From positions 8,833,496 to 8,897,495 of the forward strand of contig VZDJ01000052.1 in assembly GCA_008694505.1 (NCBI GenBank): 64,000 bases of DNA, in the 5' to 3' direction. Below the pieces are notes generated by a model. That model was not told where the DNA came from, ran no database searches, and was given only the letters and a program-made list of their open reading frames with translations. Position 1 is the first letter of the stretch, and every line of letters begins with the position of its first letter. The DNA is from Cyanoderma ruficeps. Lineage: Eukaryota; Chordata; Aves; Passeriformes; Timaliidae. Made by a program: the position numbers and the translations under genes. Positions 1 to 11,931 of this stretch are shown in pieces.

Positions 1-27
1 CTCTCCTCTCCTCTCCTCTCCTCTCCC
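1..27. repeat. (CTCTC)n microsatellite at the window edge
   Basis: About five copies of a CTCTC pentamer open the window, so the array may continue to the left. Confidence 0.9.
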
Positions 28-772
28 AAATTTTTAATAGGAACTTCTCCCTCCCTGTCCTGGTTCCTTAACAAGCCAGTTTCCCAACGAGCAGAATCTC
101 TCCCAGCTTATTTGCATTCTTGAACTCTTTCCTTTCTGCTTTTCCCCACTGCAATACTCACAAATTCCATGTTTCACAAGACATTTGCTGCTAATCTCTC
201 CTTTCAGCTTCCCTTGGTGCTTATTTGGGGCAGCTGCAAGCTGAGGCACCAAACCTCCGAGTCAATCAGGGCCGTTCCTTTGACCAACAGTTTTCCCAGT
301 GTTTGTAGGAAATCCAATAACTCTGGGAACGCTGCTCGTTCATTAGGTCGATCCAGCCAGGGTCAGGAATTACTGGAAGAAAAATCAGACAGAGGCAATG
401 ATCACGCAAGCCTTATTCCGATAAGGAACTGCAGCTCTGCTAATTAATGTTATCCCATTAAACCTCGAAGTGCCTCAGCACCAGTGCAGAGGAGAATACA
501 CGGTTTGCCTCCAGCACTGAGCTGGCAGGGGGGCTCTGGGTGCCTGATTCAGCACTCCTGCTGCACAGTGGCAGCTCCTGCCTGCTCAGGGCATTTGTTC
601 GGGCTGGGAGAACAGTGGAGGACTCACTCACACCTCTCCTCACCATCAGCCTCATCACCCTGCCAAGCAGCCTGGAAGTGACAGCTGTGCAGGCACGGCA
701 CCAAAACAGGAACTGCTGTGTCATACTCAGCTTCCAGAGCTAAAACATGGGAAAAAAACCCCCAAAGATGGA
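28..772. other. Unique sequence, no feature recognised
   Basis: Mixed-composition single-copy-looking DNA. No repeat shared with the rest of the window, no convincing exon and no RNA gene was seen. Confidence 0.5.
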
Positions 773-1341
773 TGTTGGAACCCTGGGCACTGAGGATTTC
801 AGGCTCTCCATGCTCACAGGCACTGACCCCCAAGCAAACACTGCATTGGACCTGAGGCCGTGGAAAAGGCTCCCAAAACTGAGTGACAGCCCTGGGATTG
901 TGGGTGTGGAGTTGGAATAGAAGTGTGTGATATCACAGGGTGGAAAGCTTAGAGTTCAAGGGTTTAGAATATAGTAATAGATATAAAGCAAGATGGAGGT
1001 TTTAGGGCAGAGGCTGAGTCCTTCTTTTTCACCTTCTTCTCCATGGCTCTGGGTGGTGTTTTGTACTTGGGTAGAAAAATCCACATTGTGGGCCGTGGGT
1101 GGTTGGTTATTGGGTTAAAAGTAAAAATAATTGAGGTGTCATTTCATAATTGGAGAGTTTGTTCTTAAAAGCCCTTGTGAACAAAGAGATAAGAGCCATT
1201 TTTCAGTTTGTTAGCCAGAACTCACAGTTTGTGAGACTGTAACAGAGATAAGAATTAATAAGCACCTGAGTCCGAGCCCGAAACAACGTCTCTCGAGCAT
1301 TTAATCCCAACTCTGACAGAAAAGAAGATAAAGAAGCAGCA
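773..1341 (+). mobile_element. Family-A retroviral LTR, copy A1
   Basis: Endogenous-retrovirus long terminal repeat, about 570 bp. It starts TGTTGGAACC and ends GCAGCA; the other complete ends in the family read CAACA, so the family has TGTTG...CAACA inverted ends. The same sequence recurs at 27314, 40835, 48671, 50904 and 60740, with partial or diverged copies at 29072, 33899 and 58638, and that recurrence is the main evidence. A TTAAAAG motif lies upstream of an AATAA-type polyadenylation region near 1255, as expected for U3-R-U5 order. No retroviral gag, pol or env follows. It is followed 5 bp later by tRNA-Met-complementary sequence. The family name and ERV class are not certain; an ERVL-like origin is a guess. 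Confidence 0.88.
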
Positions 1342-1346
1342 TTTAA

Positions 1347-1384
1347 TTGTGGCCTGTGTTAGGATCGAACTCACAACCTTCAGA
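1347..1384 (-). repeat. tRNA-Met-complementary tail next to LTR A1
   Basis: On the minus strand this reads like the 3' half of vertebrate elongator tRNA-Met (CAT), from the anticodon stem through the T-arm (GTGAGTTCGATCC) to CCA. About 33 of 38 positions agree with the tRNA as I remember it. A primer-binding site explains only the first 18 bases; the match runs about 20 bases further. The 5' half of a tRNA is absent, so this is not a functional tRNA gene. Similar tails lie at 48631 and 51488. Confidence 0.7.
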
Positions 1385-3533
1385 AGCTTCAGAAACCTAC
1401 ATGTACATTCTACTGTGGTGAACAATGACAATACAAATAAAATAAAAACCCGGCCGTTCCTCCATCAGAAGCTTCAGGCCGCCTTTCAGAGTATTCCTGG
1501 TTTTTTGTTAAATTGCACTTTCGTATTTCATAAGAAGTTTATTTACCCATTTTAGCTGTTACAACATGACAGGGCACTTGGGCCCTGGCTGAAAATGTCA
1601 TTTTTAATCTTCAACTATTTCATACAACTGCAGCACATTTGAGAAAGGGGCCAAGCCTCTCTAAACCTTATGCACAAATTCAACAGCATCTATTTCTGCT
1701 TCTCCTTCATTATTTACCCTGTTACAGAATTAGATTGGAAACCCCACTATCTCCACTTCCATAACCCTTCCAGTTTGAAAAACATTTTCCATCCCATCCA
1801 AAAACTTGGGAGATTTTGGAGCATTAGCTTAGTTTTGTAATTCAGCAAAGGACAAGATTTGATCTACCTCTGGCACTTGATCTTGCAATAAGAGTTAGGT
1901 TTTTATTAATCAAGGATATATTTAATAAAAGAAATTAATTCTTAGTGTTACTTCTCACCACAGTGTCCAGCTGGAATGAGTATTTCGTGTCCTGCTACAT
2001 GCTAGGCTCACACAGTGCCCTGTGAAGCACCAAAATTCTCCTTAAGGAATTATCTAACCCCCGGAAGACTGCCCAGGAGGATAGTTTTGTATGAAGAATA
2101 TGCAACTGCCTAACTTTAACACCTTTGGGGTTTTTGTTTTAAACTCTGCTCATGCTAAACCACTCCGGGAACAGAACGTGCAACTGCTCCACCTGCCAGA
2201 AAACTGACCCGAGAAAGGTGCAGCCAGAACTGGCAGCCAAATGAACCAAATTACAACCCAGATTGTGCACCACAACCTGATCAGAAGTGCCACAGCACAG
2301 CAGCCAAGCCTTCCCAGGCTCAACACCTGCACAGGGGTGAGCAGAGGGCTGGGACAGGACAAGCATTCATCAGAGGAGAGATCTCGGCTGCTCCTGAATT
2401 GCACAACATGATTTCAAAGCCTCTCGCTGAAGACCTGTACCTAGCCCACGTTGTCTTCTTCTCCCGGCTCTGCTACCACCAAAAAACACTCATATTTGTG
2501 TTCTACCACCTGAAGGAGGAAGCTGAGGCAGAATCATTGGATGAAGTGACTGCTCATTCCCCATCTTCCTGTGCTGCTGGCAGGGAGGAGGCAGAGAAAC
2601 AGAAATTAAGTTGAGCCTGGGAAGGAGAGGGGGTGTGGGGGGGTATTTTTAGGATTTGTTTTACTCCTCATTATCTGAATTATCTGATTCTGATTTTGAT
2701 TGGTAGTAAATTAAACTAATTTCCCCAAGTTGAGGCTCTTTTGCCCATGACAGTAGCTGGTGGATTCTCTCTCCCTGCCCTTAGCTCGTTGTATTTTCTC
2801 TCCCCTGCTGAGCTGAGGAAGGGAGGGATGGAGTGGCTTTGGTGGCCACATGGCACACAGCCCTTAACCAAACCACCACAGTCAGGTAAGAGCCATACAA
2901 AGATCATACCAAGATCTCTGCTCCACAGTCACAATTCCCCAAAATGATCTGACCTCCCGAGGGCTCTGTGGTTGTTTTCCACAGGACTGATGAGCTGGCA
3001 ATGAAGGTTACAGGCAGGAGGGGGTTTCAGTCTCAGGACTAAAGGATGAATCCTCTAAGATGCCTAAAATGACGTGATCTTCTCACCAGCAGTCACAGCC
3101 AAAAAAGTCCTGATGATTAAAATTTGCTTGCTTTCCTCCCTCTCCCTATTAAAAGCTAGGCACTGTTACTGCTCACACTTACTTACCAATAATTAGGAAA
3201 AAGTGCATAAAGGCACCCACCATATCACAGAGCGACATAATTTGTCAGCAGGGCAACGAACAAATTAAATCAGGCTGAAACATCCTTCAATTAACATCAA
3301 AACATTCGCAGCTTTCCGTGCTCAGACACGAGTGCTGCTTTTAAGAGTCTCTCAGGACATTTAAAATCGCTGTCCCCCTTTTCCTGCACTGCTGATTCTC
3401 TCTGGGTGAGCTTTCTGAGGAGGGAGCTGACAGGACCAGCTCATTAATCCAGAGATTAATGTGCCCTTGTGCCCACTCCTGTGCTCCTGTGCCCATTCCT
3501 GGGGGGCAGGGGCTGCTCTGCACAGCCTTTTCA
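1385..3533. other. Unique sequence with one weak exon candidate
   Basis: No repeat copy or coding region was recognised. A pyrimidine-rich acceptor and a GTAAGA donor bracket 2785-2885, described separately. A G-rich run lies near 2625-2645. Confidence 0.5.
2785..2885 (+). other. Candidate cryptic or lncRNA exon (101 nt)
   Basis: The acceptor TCTCTCTCCCTGCCCTTAG ends at 2784 and the donor CAG|GTAAGA starts at 2886. One of three frames stays open across the segment and the translation resembles nothing I know. Acceptor-donor pairs this good occur by chance in 64 kb, so this is a weak candidate. Confidence 0.15.
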
Positions 3534-3634
3534 CACATATTTTGTGTTGCACCACGTATTTTTTTGCCTCGATCCACGTATTTTATGTTGCCCCACGTAT
3601 TTTTTTGCCTTGATCCACGTTTTTTTTGTTGCAC
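3534..3634. repeat. Minisatellite, about 41-bp composite unit
   Basis: About two and a half units. Each unit has two half-units beginning CACGTATTTT, one ending in GTTGCAC/GTTGCCC and the other in GCCTCGATC/GCCTTGATC. The CACGTA core recurs every 20-22 bp. Confidence 0.85.
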
Positions 3635-6600
3635 CTTGGCCATTCCTGAACCCCTTCACTGAGTGGTTCTGAAGACCTCTGCCAGTAAAGATCTGGGCAC
3701 CAGGTGAATCTCAGTGATGTGAGGAGGAAAAGACCCCCACAAAACCAAGCCAACAAAATTAAGGCAACAACAATGGAACGAGGAGTGTGGGCTGTGTCAG
3801 GTATTGGCTTTTCCACAGTCTTTGGTGAATCCATTCTGGGTCATTTTCAGATTCCTAGATGCCCCAAATCCAAATCCCAAATCCAAAGGCTGTCCTTCCC
3901 ACAGCCCTGCATTGCTCTGCTTCCTAGAGGCCAGGGGGAAGGGTTGTCCCAATTCCTTTCCCTCTCTGGGACAGGACCTTTCCCATTCCATCTTCTTCTG
4001 TGCTGCCAAAATAACAGGACCAGTTGTTTGCCCACCCTCCCTCTTGCCCNAAAAAAAAAAAACCAACCAAAAAAAGTGTTGAGGCTGAAGAATTCAATCA
4101 GTAGACTTCAGTAGGGGAAAAAAAAAAGTAAAAATTGTAGTCAAGTAATGATGTAGATCCAGCAGATGCCTAAGTTCTGCCTTCCTACAAATTCTACCAC
4201 ACAGCAGAGGGTGCAAAATCAGGCAAAGCCTACAGTGTTTCAGTGTTAGGCTTCGTGCCACTACATTTCAAGCTGTGGCAGAGCTGCCTTTCCTCAGCAT
4301 CCTCGTTCTGGGTCTGAACTAATAATATCTTGGCCATTCCATGGAGCAGGAAGCATCAAAGCAAGCCCTTGATGAGAGCATTTTTGGAAAAACGGGGATA
4401 ATTAAGTGATTAATTCTGCCTTGAGTGGCAGTGTTCCGCACTAGCCCAAGCAGGACACTTCCAATTTAAATATTTGTCATTATCCTTTAAAATATTTACA
4501 GAAACATAGAAATATTTACAGAAATTGACGGATCCTGATCACTTTCCTTAGCTGGTCTGCAATATTTCACGTGTAAACAACAACTTAAACAACAACTTGC
4601 CTTTCAGATCCTCACAGAACCCCTGGGGACTTTCTGAAGATCCGTCTGTAGCACTTTCACTTAGAGAAATCTACACATTAGCATTCAATGCACATTGCTA
4701 TATTTAGTTTTCAGGAAATATGACATTCATTCCACAGGAAGATTGGTAAAAAAATATAACAGTGACCTATTTCTTTATAATAAATGTGTTGCCAAGGTGT
4801 TTCCATTGGTTTTCCTCTGTGCAATATATTTCTAAAGCACTGTAGGAGTAAATTTAGCATCCAAACCAAGAAGAAAAGTTCTCTGACAAACCTGAGTTAG
4901 GTCAATCAGTCAGAATGAAATGAAATAAGGAAAATAAAGGACCCCCACAGTCTGTCCTCCCGTGTTGTCTACAAAAATCAGATTCATTGCTTGATGTGCA
5001 ATAAGGCAATAATTACACACTTGAGAGAGACACAGATTATTTATTTCCGACTTGTGCAGGCCTGGGTGTTCTGTGGTATTCCACAAATCAAGCCATCAAA
5101 ACTTTTCACTACTTACACATTTTAGCAAACAAAGGGGTTAGGCTACAACATACACGGTTCTCTTGTTAATTAGTCTTCTAGCTTAATGACTCTCTGGTGT
5201 CTCGGGCTAATTAGTCCCCGTGCTCAGGCTTTCTCTTCCTCCGAGCTGGGTTCCTCAGGTCAGTGGGCTGCGAGCTGTGGCTGTGATCTGCCCCTGCAGG
5301 AATGACCTTCTGCCCAGGCAGAGCTGATTCAGCACAGTTGCTTTATTACTCTCTGCCTCATCTTGGGACTCCTGCTGAACGTCCTTGGGGCCATAAATCC
5401 TGCATTTTTTGTGTCCACCATCAGTGGTGCATCCCTCTTCCCGAGCCTAGTTAACCTCCCCCTGGCTCTGAGATCACTGAGCCACGTCCAGCCCTAAACC
5501 TTAACGAGGCAATTCTACCCACAAGTAATTTGTTTTTCTAACGCTTGAACATCTCTCAGAGCTTGTTAGCTGCTATCTGTTCCACTGATTAAATCTCCCC
5601 GTTGATTAGGCTTGAAAGCGTGCAAAGATCAAACATCAAACAACATCCTTCCTTAAGAAAATTCCGTGGCTCTACCCAAAAAGGTTTACCTGCAGCCTGT
5701 TTCCAAATCTGAATATATGAAAAAAAAAGTGAAGTTGTTGCAGCTACTCCCATGTAATTTTTTTATTAAATTCTGTCCACTGTTTCAAACATTGAAATTC
5801 GGCCTATCTTAATTTTGCTTGGTGATTAATTGTATGTGCTACAAGGTAACAGATACAGCCCCATTAGTACTGTTTACAGTGCCCATCCATAACGTGACAG
5901 AAGGGAGCTAAGGAAAAAAAAATAATCTCATGTAAATGAGCAAAAATAACCACATCTGAAAGTTCAGCACAAAATCCTGACCTGTGAGGCAAGCTTGTTT
6001 GGAAATCACCATAACAGAAGGTGACCACTTGACAAATTGCATGAGGCTCAGACCTCTTAATAGACAATATTATTCCAACAGCTTTGCTTCTCCCCAGCTG
6101 GGTTACACAAGCAGCTTCCCTCGTCTCCTCTATCTGGGACAGTGGTTTTCCATCCAACCCCAAGGATCCAGGGACTTCTGAGGGATTGCAAAGTGGTAAT
6201 CAATAAAGCACCTACAAGGTCTATACCTGATTCCCAATAATCCTGAGTGCTCTGGCCCCTCTTCTGAGAGGCACTTAGCATTCCAGCAATTTGCATTATT
6301 TGAAAAATCACCTGTCTGAAGGGCAAATTATTAGGAGCAATGGCTGTGGCTTGCACTGAAAATGTACAACAGCCCATTTTATTGACTGTAAAGCAGGACG
6401 GAAGCAAACACGAATAATGTTGCTGGGCTGACAAGGTCTGGTTGGAAATCACGCACGTAGTTTTCTTTGCTGATTTCCATTTTAAATAAACAGTCCCACA
6501 TTCAGATGCCCAGTTGAAATTCAGCATTTAATAGTTTACCAGCACGAGTCAGCAACAACCGCCACCCTTTCCCTTTTCTCTTTAAAACCAGAATTTTTTT

Positions 6601-7887
6601 GCTGACAGCATCCTTCTATTCCCCTGACAGTCAGGGTGGGAGTAGCTGTCTGTGGATATCACCTGGATTGTCAAAACTGCATCAAAACAAGGAAAGTTCA
6701 GATGCTGTGAGTTCCTTGCCTGTCCCAAGGGCCTGGTCTCCAGTAAAACATTCCTTCTGGGATTAACTGGTCCCAGTCCCAGCAGACCCAGACCAGTCTA
6801 GCATGAGCAAGTGCCTGACTAAGCCACTGATCCCAGAGTTTATTTCAACCTGTTATTGTCTGTGGCCTGCAGGCTGTACCCTCACCTTCAACTCATCAGG
6901 CCCTGGTATATAACTCCTTGCTTTAAAGCACCTCATTAAGTGCTGGATCTCCTTTTAACTGCACTCCTGTAAATCAACAGGCTCTCTGCTGCAGTCAATA
7001 AACCACATGAGCAGGGGTTAGTTCTCAGCATCTGGCTGAAATCCACCTCGATTTTGGCTAATTGATACCTCCAAGTGAATAACTGTGTGGAAATGACCTT
7101 TGGTGGGAAGAGATTTAAATCTCAGAGAAGTGTTCCTGATTTTACTAACCCGGGCTGCTGCCTTCCCAGAAAAGCCACTCTCTTGTTCCCAGCATAACTG
7201 GGAGCAGAGCTATCTTTCAACAGCACTATTTTCTGGTTCCCTCTTTTCTACCAAAGCCTATTGGCAGCCAAAAAAAAAAAAAAAGGCTGGATGAGGTAAA
7301 CCAGATTATTTTTTTTTCTTTGAACAAATCTTAGCTAGCATCAGGCCTGGAAACTCAGCAGCATCCTGGAGATGACCTTGAAAGGAAATAGTTCAGCTTT
7401 GCCCAGCTTTGAGCAGAAGAAAATAAGCTGCCTACACACGCTGCACAAAGGCCTGTTAGCAGGCACAACAGGGCTGAGCCCCTCAAATGCCACGTTTTGG
7501 GCTTGCTGCAGACACCCACCAACACCACAGCATGAAAACGTGGCAGCCTGCAGCGTGTGGCTGGTCAGGGCAGGTGGCTGGAAAGTCTCTTTAGGCCTTA
7601 GACCCTGTGACTGAGGAAAGCTTGTTCCCCAAAGCTTGTTCCCCAAAGAAAGCAGGCAGTCATAAATCAAGGGGCAGCTTTCTGAGTCAGCAAAGGCAGC
7701 ATCACCTGAGGTGACACTGATAAACGAGGCTGCGGGGTTGGCTTGGCCACGCCGCCTCCTGCTCAGCTTCCCCTGGAATTTAAATGCGTAAAATAACATT
7801 AATATAAGGAGGAAGCCAGGTGTGAAATGAAACAATTCGGAATGCAGTGCTTCATCACGGGGTTGTTGGGACAAAGTGGAGAGTAAC
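3635..7887. other. Repeat-poor unique sequence, possible conserved non-coding DNA
   Basis: The longest stretch in the first 10 kb without a recognisable mobile element. It is AT-leaning and holds repeated TAATTA-type motifs; TAATTAGTC occurs at 5167-5175 and again at 5208-5216. One ambiguous base (4050) precedes a poly-A run. No exon or RNA gene was recognised. Whether any of it is conserved cannot be judged from the window alone. Confidence 0.45.
7617..7648. repeat. 14-bp tandem duplication
   Basis: Two perfect copies of AAAGCTTGTTCCCC, followed by a further AAAG. Confidence 0.9.
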
Positions 7888-8012
7888 AGATTATTCCAAG
7901 TTGGAAGGGGCCCACAAGGATCATGGAGTCCAGCTCTGGAGTGAATCCCTGCACAGGGGTCAAACCTGTGACCTTGGTGTTGTTTGCACCACGCTCTGCC
8001 CAGCTGAGGCTC
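7888..8012 (-). mobile_element. CR1 LINE 3'-region fragment
   Basis: Plus-strand text such as GTTGGAAGGGGCCCACAAGG, AGTCCAGCTCTGGAG and GACCTTGGTGTTGTTTGCAC is the reverse complement of the avian CR1 3' region. It is non-coding and diverged, and the terminal 8-bp CR1 repeats are not evident. The CR1 assignment rests on remembered consensus text. Confidence 0.75.
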
Positions 8013-8399
8013 AAAAGTCGTATGAAACTGGGGAGTATGCAGGTATGATTTATTATTTATAGGTCAGCTTGTTCTGAGCCACACCACATCCCCTGCAGAG
8101 AACAATTTAGTTGTATTAATTGCCAGTTTTCATGAAACACTTGGGAAATCTTCTGTGCTGGAAGTTCAGCCCAGGCCCTGATCTCAGCAGAACTGAGTGA
8201 TGACCACTGGTGCTCAGCTTTGCTATCCCTCAGTCCAGAGCCACCTGGAAAGAGCCAGGAAATCATGGAAATCATGACTACCATGGGAAATACAGGGAAA
8301 GCATCCATTAGCACTGCTGCTAATAAATGCTGTGGTTCTTTGTAGGTTTGAGACGGGCAGGTGAAAAACCACGTCTCATTTTAAAACCATGTCTTGATG
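8013..8399. other. Unique sequence between two CR1 fragments
   Basis: No feature recognised. It may be decayed CR1 sequence joining the flanking fragments, which share an orientation, but I cannot align it. Confidence 0.35.
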
Positions 8400-9330
8400 A
8401 CAACAGCCTGGAGCTCTTGCTCCTTTTTCAACTTGAGGATGCTGCCAGGGACTGAGCCATCCCTCTTGGTGTCCTGCACCAGGACCTCACCAGAGCTCTT
8501 GACATGTTCTGGAAGTTAAACTGGAGCTGCTTTCAGCATAGAACTGAATACAAACTCAGCATCTGGGTTTTGCACCGCCTGGAGCACAATGTAGATGTTC
8601 ATTGGTGGGTTGTGGGGGAAACCACACAGAAATAAAAAAGCCCTGAGCCTTGTATTTCTCCTTGGGGCACAGAGAACTCATCCCAGGAGCTGCTGTTCTG
8701 CCAGTCCTCCATCCACCTTGCCATGCACTCATCCAGGCTGGACTCCCTGAGCTTGCCTGTGTGAGGGTGTCCAAAGGCCACCTGAAGGACAGACAAACAA
8801 CCCCCACTGCTCTCCCCTCATCCATCCAGACAGGCCTTTCATTGCAGAAGGCAGCCAGGTTGCTCAAGCCTTGTGTAACTTTAGTGAGTCCAAGCTGACG
8901 GTGCTGGTCACCCTCCTGTCCCCCTCTGTGTGGATGGAGATGGCCTCAAAATGAGATGCTCCATCGCCTTTCCAGGGACTGAGGTGAGACTGGCTGCTTG
9001 GTGATTCCCTGGGTTCTTCTTCCTGCCCATTTTGAAGACTGGGAGGACATTTGCTCCCTGCCAGCCCTCAGGCACCTCTCCTGATCACCACCACGACCTC
9101 CCAGGGATCCCATCAAGGCCCGTGGGTTTGTGGATGCCAAATCTGCCTGGGTGATCTCTAACCCAATCCTCCTTGACCTTCTTTCCCCCAATCCTTTACC
9201 CCAGTCTCCTGGCCCAGAGATCCCTGAGGGCTGATCCTGTCAGGGAGGACTGATGCAATGAAGGTGTTCAGTAACTCTGCCTCCTCTGCATCCTGTTTTC
9301 CTCTTCCTTGTTAATTCAGCAGCGTGACTG
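8400..9330 (-). mobile_element. CR1 LINE fragment, reverse-transcriptase region (decayed)
   Basis: Read on the minus strand, short peptide stretches follow CR1 pol in order with stops and frameshifts. EDAEEAELLNTF (about 9260) sits before the RT domain, then ANVLPVFKMGRKK and ASLTSVPGKAMEH (about 9060-8960, RT block 1), then NLAAFCNERPVWMDEGRAVG (about 8850), then VPQGEIQGSG (about 8660, corresponding to VPQGSILGP of intact RTs). The catalytic FADD box is not visible. The 8400-8686 part recurs at 11607-11931. It is a dead copy with no intact frame. Confidence 0.8.
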
Positions 9331-10099
9331 CAGGGGAAAGTTACAGGCCCATTGCTGGAATTACATCAATTTGTAAGTTCAGTGGTGTCTATTTGGAGGG
9401 AGCAAGCAACTATTTTAAGGCTGCTGGCATTCTCAGAAACAATTTCTGGAGAGAATTTCTATTTACATTAGTGTTACTACTCTGCATGATTACTTCCCAC
9501 AAGAAATATGGACTGTTTAACAATAAACCAGTCACCATTTTTCCACCGAAGGAGGGCTATGCAGTCATTCCAGGCTGATTCCTTTGGACCCATTTATTAT
9601 CTGGGTTCCTTGCTTCTTACCAGAGTTTCATTTTCCTTCCAGCTGAGCTCTGTGTTCCTTCTTGGCACTTTTAAAGACCCTTATAAAGTGTTTTTGTACT
9701 GCACAAATTAAATCAGTTTTCAGAACAAAGACATGGAAAAATCGACTGTGGCTGGTCTTGTCCAACAGAGGTCCATGACATTCTCCAGCTATCTGTCTCT
9801 TCTGCAATTCAGAGCTTCTTGACATGAGGGTAGGGTGCTTTTTTTTGTTGGCTGATCCCTTTCTTCCCTCTCCAAACTCTTCTCTGTTCTGTGCCTGGTC
9901 TCTGGGTTCTCAGGGCAAATGAGGAAACCTGTGAAAAAAAAAAACAACCCTGAGGAGCAGTGGTGGATTAATGTTGAAAGAACACAAAGCCCTGTGGCTG
10001 GTGGTGTGGCTGTGTCAGGAGAGCCCTGGGGCACAGGACCTTGCCTGGCAGCACAGATCAAAGGGACAGTGATGCCTGGGAGGCCACCAGCAGCATGTC
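9331..10099. other. Unique sequence, no feature recognised
   Basis: No shared repeat, exon or RNA gene was seen. A poly-A run lies near 9940. Confidence 0.45.
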
Positions 10100-10546
10100 A
10101 ACCCACGGGGAGGAGCCCAGAATTCCCACCTGGATCAAAGCTGGCATTCAGAACAGCAGCACAGCCTGTCTGCACTGGATTCCCAGAGGGAGACCAGACC
10201 CATCCCAGCACCACTGGACCCTTCTCCAGGATCATCTCTGCTCCACCAGAACCACACCTGGCACTGCAGGAGGGCTGGGCTGGACTGACACCAACACCCT
10301 GAGCAACAGGGGGTCAGGAGTGCTCTGACTCTGCCAGGGTTTTTCTTTTTTTGTTCGTCTGCTTTTTTGTACTACTGCATTTTTAATATTCCTAGTAAAG
10401 AACTGTTATTCCTATTCCCATATCTGTGCCTGAAAGGCCCTTAATTGCAAAACTATAATAATTCAGAGGGAGGGGGGTTTGCATTCTCCATTCCAAGGGA
10501 AGCTCCAGCTTTCCCTGGCAGACACCTGTCTTCCCAAACCAAGACA
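10100..10546 (+). mobile_element. Family-C retroviral LTR, 5'-truncated copy C1
   Basis: Aligns over about 440 bp to the second copy at 24675-25449 with high identity, for example CACTGGATTCCCAGAGGGAG and CTGACTCTGCCAGGGTTT. Both copies end at the same point (CAAACCAAGACA), which marks the LTR 3' end. The upstream portion present in the other copy is missing here; homology starts at CCCACGGGGAGGAGCCC. It resembles an LTR I associate with songbird ERVs, but I cannot name the family with certainty. Confidence 0.85.
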
Positions 10547-11606
10547 AGCAGGCTGCTTGTGATTATAAAAGCCTGACAATACAGGGGAGAGGCATCTTGC
10601 TTTTATTCTGTGGCCCATCTTTAATTCCCTCTTACACAACACAATAGCCCAGCCCCAACAGAGAAAATTGCTGCACATACAGTGAGCTCCCACGAACAAT
10701 AAAATGCAGCTCAGTCCTGCTTATTCATCATATCCCCACGACCTTGAGGCATTTTTAAAGTCAACGAAAACACCTGAGGCCTTCCAAGTCTGAAAAGCTC
10801 CGTGCACACAGGAATCACTTCTTTTTCAAGAGGGGCTTTGTTCAAAATTAACCAAGTGTCTATCAGGTATGCTAAAAAGTGAGAGCAACAGATAAGCAGC
10901 AGAGAGCATTTCCTAGCATCAAAAAAATTGGTCACATCTAGAGTCTTTTTCTTCCCAAACTTGAGGTGCTTCTGTTCTCCTCCCTTTCTTCTCCAGACCT
11001 TTCCCTAAATAAACTTCCTGAGAAAACAAAGACCTCCTTTTCCTGCTCTAAACGAAGGAAATACTTTTCCCAGCAGCAGAGGTGATAGAAATCATATTGC
11101 ATGAGCCTGGAAAGAACTGCACACCGGGAATTTCATGCTGCCAGGGAATCTCATGGCAATCCCCTCTTGTCCATCCTCACCTCCAGTTCTGCCAGCAGAG
11201 ATCTCCAAGGCTGAAGAGGGATTGCCCTTGAAGGTGGTGACATGAGCAAGGCTCTGGCAGAGAGGGTTATATTCATGCATGTTTGATCCTTTCTAGGAAC
11301 ACAGAGATAGGGAAATGGTTTTGATTTTGAGCAAAGGCTGGTTTGTGCAATGTGGGCTGTGGGAGCAGCTGAAGCGCTGGACTGGCTCCTGGGGGCTGCA
11401 GCAGGGAAGCAGCAATGGATAGTTTCTATCCAGGGAATGACAGGGATGGAAAAGCCTGCCACTTAGGAGGCTGTGTTAATTTATCTCCACCGGATCTCTT
11501 CAGGGACCAATAATATTGATTTAGGGCTTTGTTCTGACGGCAGCTGAAAGGTGTGAGCTGGGAAAGTTTCCGTGCCTTGCCAACTGCTTCCCCTAATTAC
11601 TACCTG
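10547..11606. other. Unique sequence, no feature recognised
   Basis: No repeat, exon or RNA gene was recognised in this stretch. Confidence 0.45.
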
Positions 11607-11931
11607 CAACAGCAGCCTGGAGCTCTTGCTCCTTTTTCACCTTGAGCTTTAAGACTGCCAGGGACTGAGCCATCCCTCGGGGTGTCCTGCACCAGGACCT
11701 CACCAGAGCTCTTGACACGTTCTGGAAGTTAAATTGGAGCTGCCTTCAATATAGAATACAAACTCAGCATCTGGGCTTTGCACAGCCTGGAGTACAATGT
11801 AGATGTTCATTGGTGAGTTGTGGGGGAAACCATGCCAAAACACACCAAAAAAAGAAATTTTCCCATCTCTCCCCACAAATAAAACAGCCCTGAACCTTAT
11901 ATTTCTCCTTTGGGCACAGAAATCTTATCCC
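11607..11931 (-). mobile_element. CR1-like LINE fragment, paralogue of 8400-8686
   Basis: Shares about 285 bp with 8400-8686, for example GAGCTCTTGCTCCTTTTTCA and CACCAGAGCTCTTGACACGT, with an extra block of about 40 bp near 11834-11875. On the minus strand a VPKGEIQGSG-like stretch corresponds to the RT VPQG motif, so it is the same part of the LINE. The 5' part is absent, as usual for LINE truncation. It is decayed and non-coding. Confidence 0.7.

Noticed and set aside
1347..1384. A functional tRNA-Met gene
   Set aside because: Only the 3' half is present; the D-arm, A box, anticodon and acceptor 5' strand are missing.
7341..7874. 177-codon minus-strand open frame
   Set aside because: No domain recognised; starts and ends in ordinary sequence without splice or promoter support.
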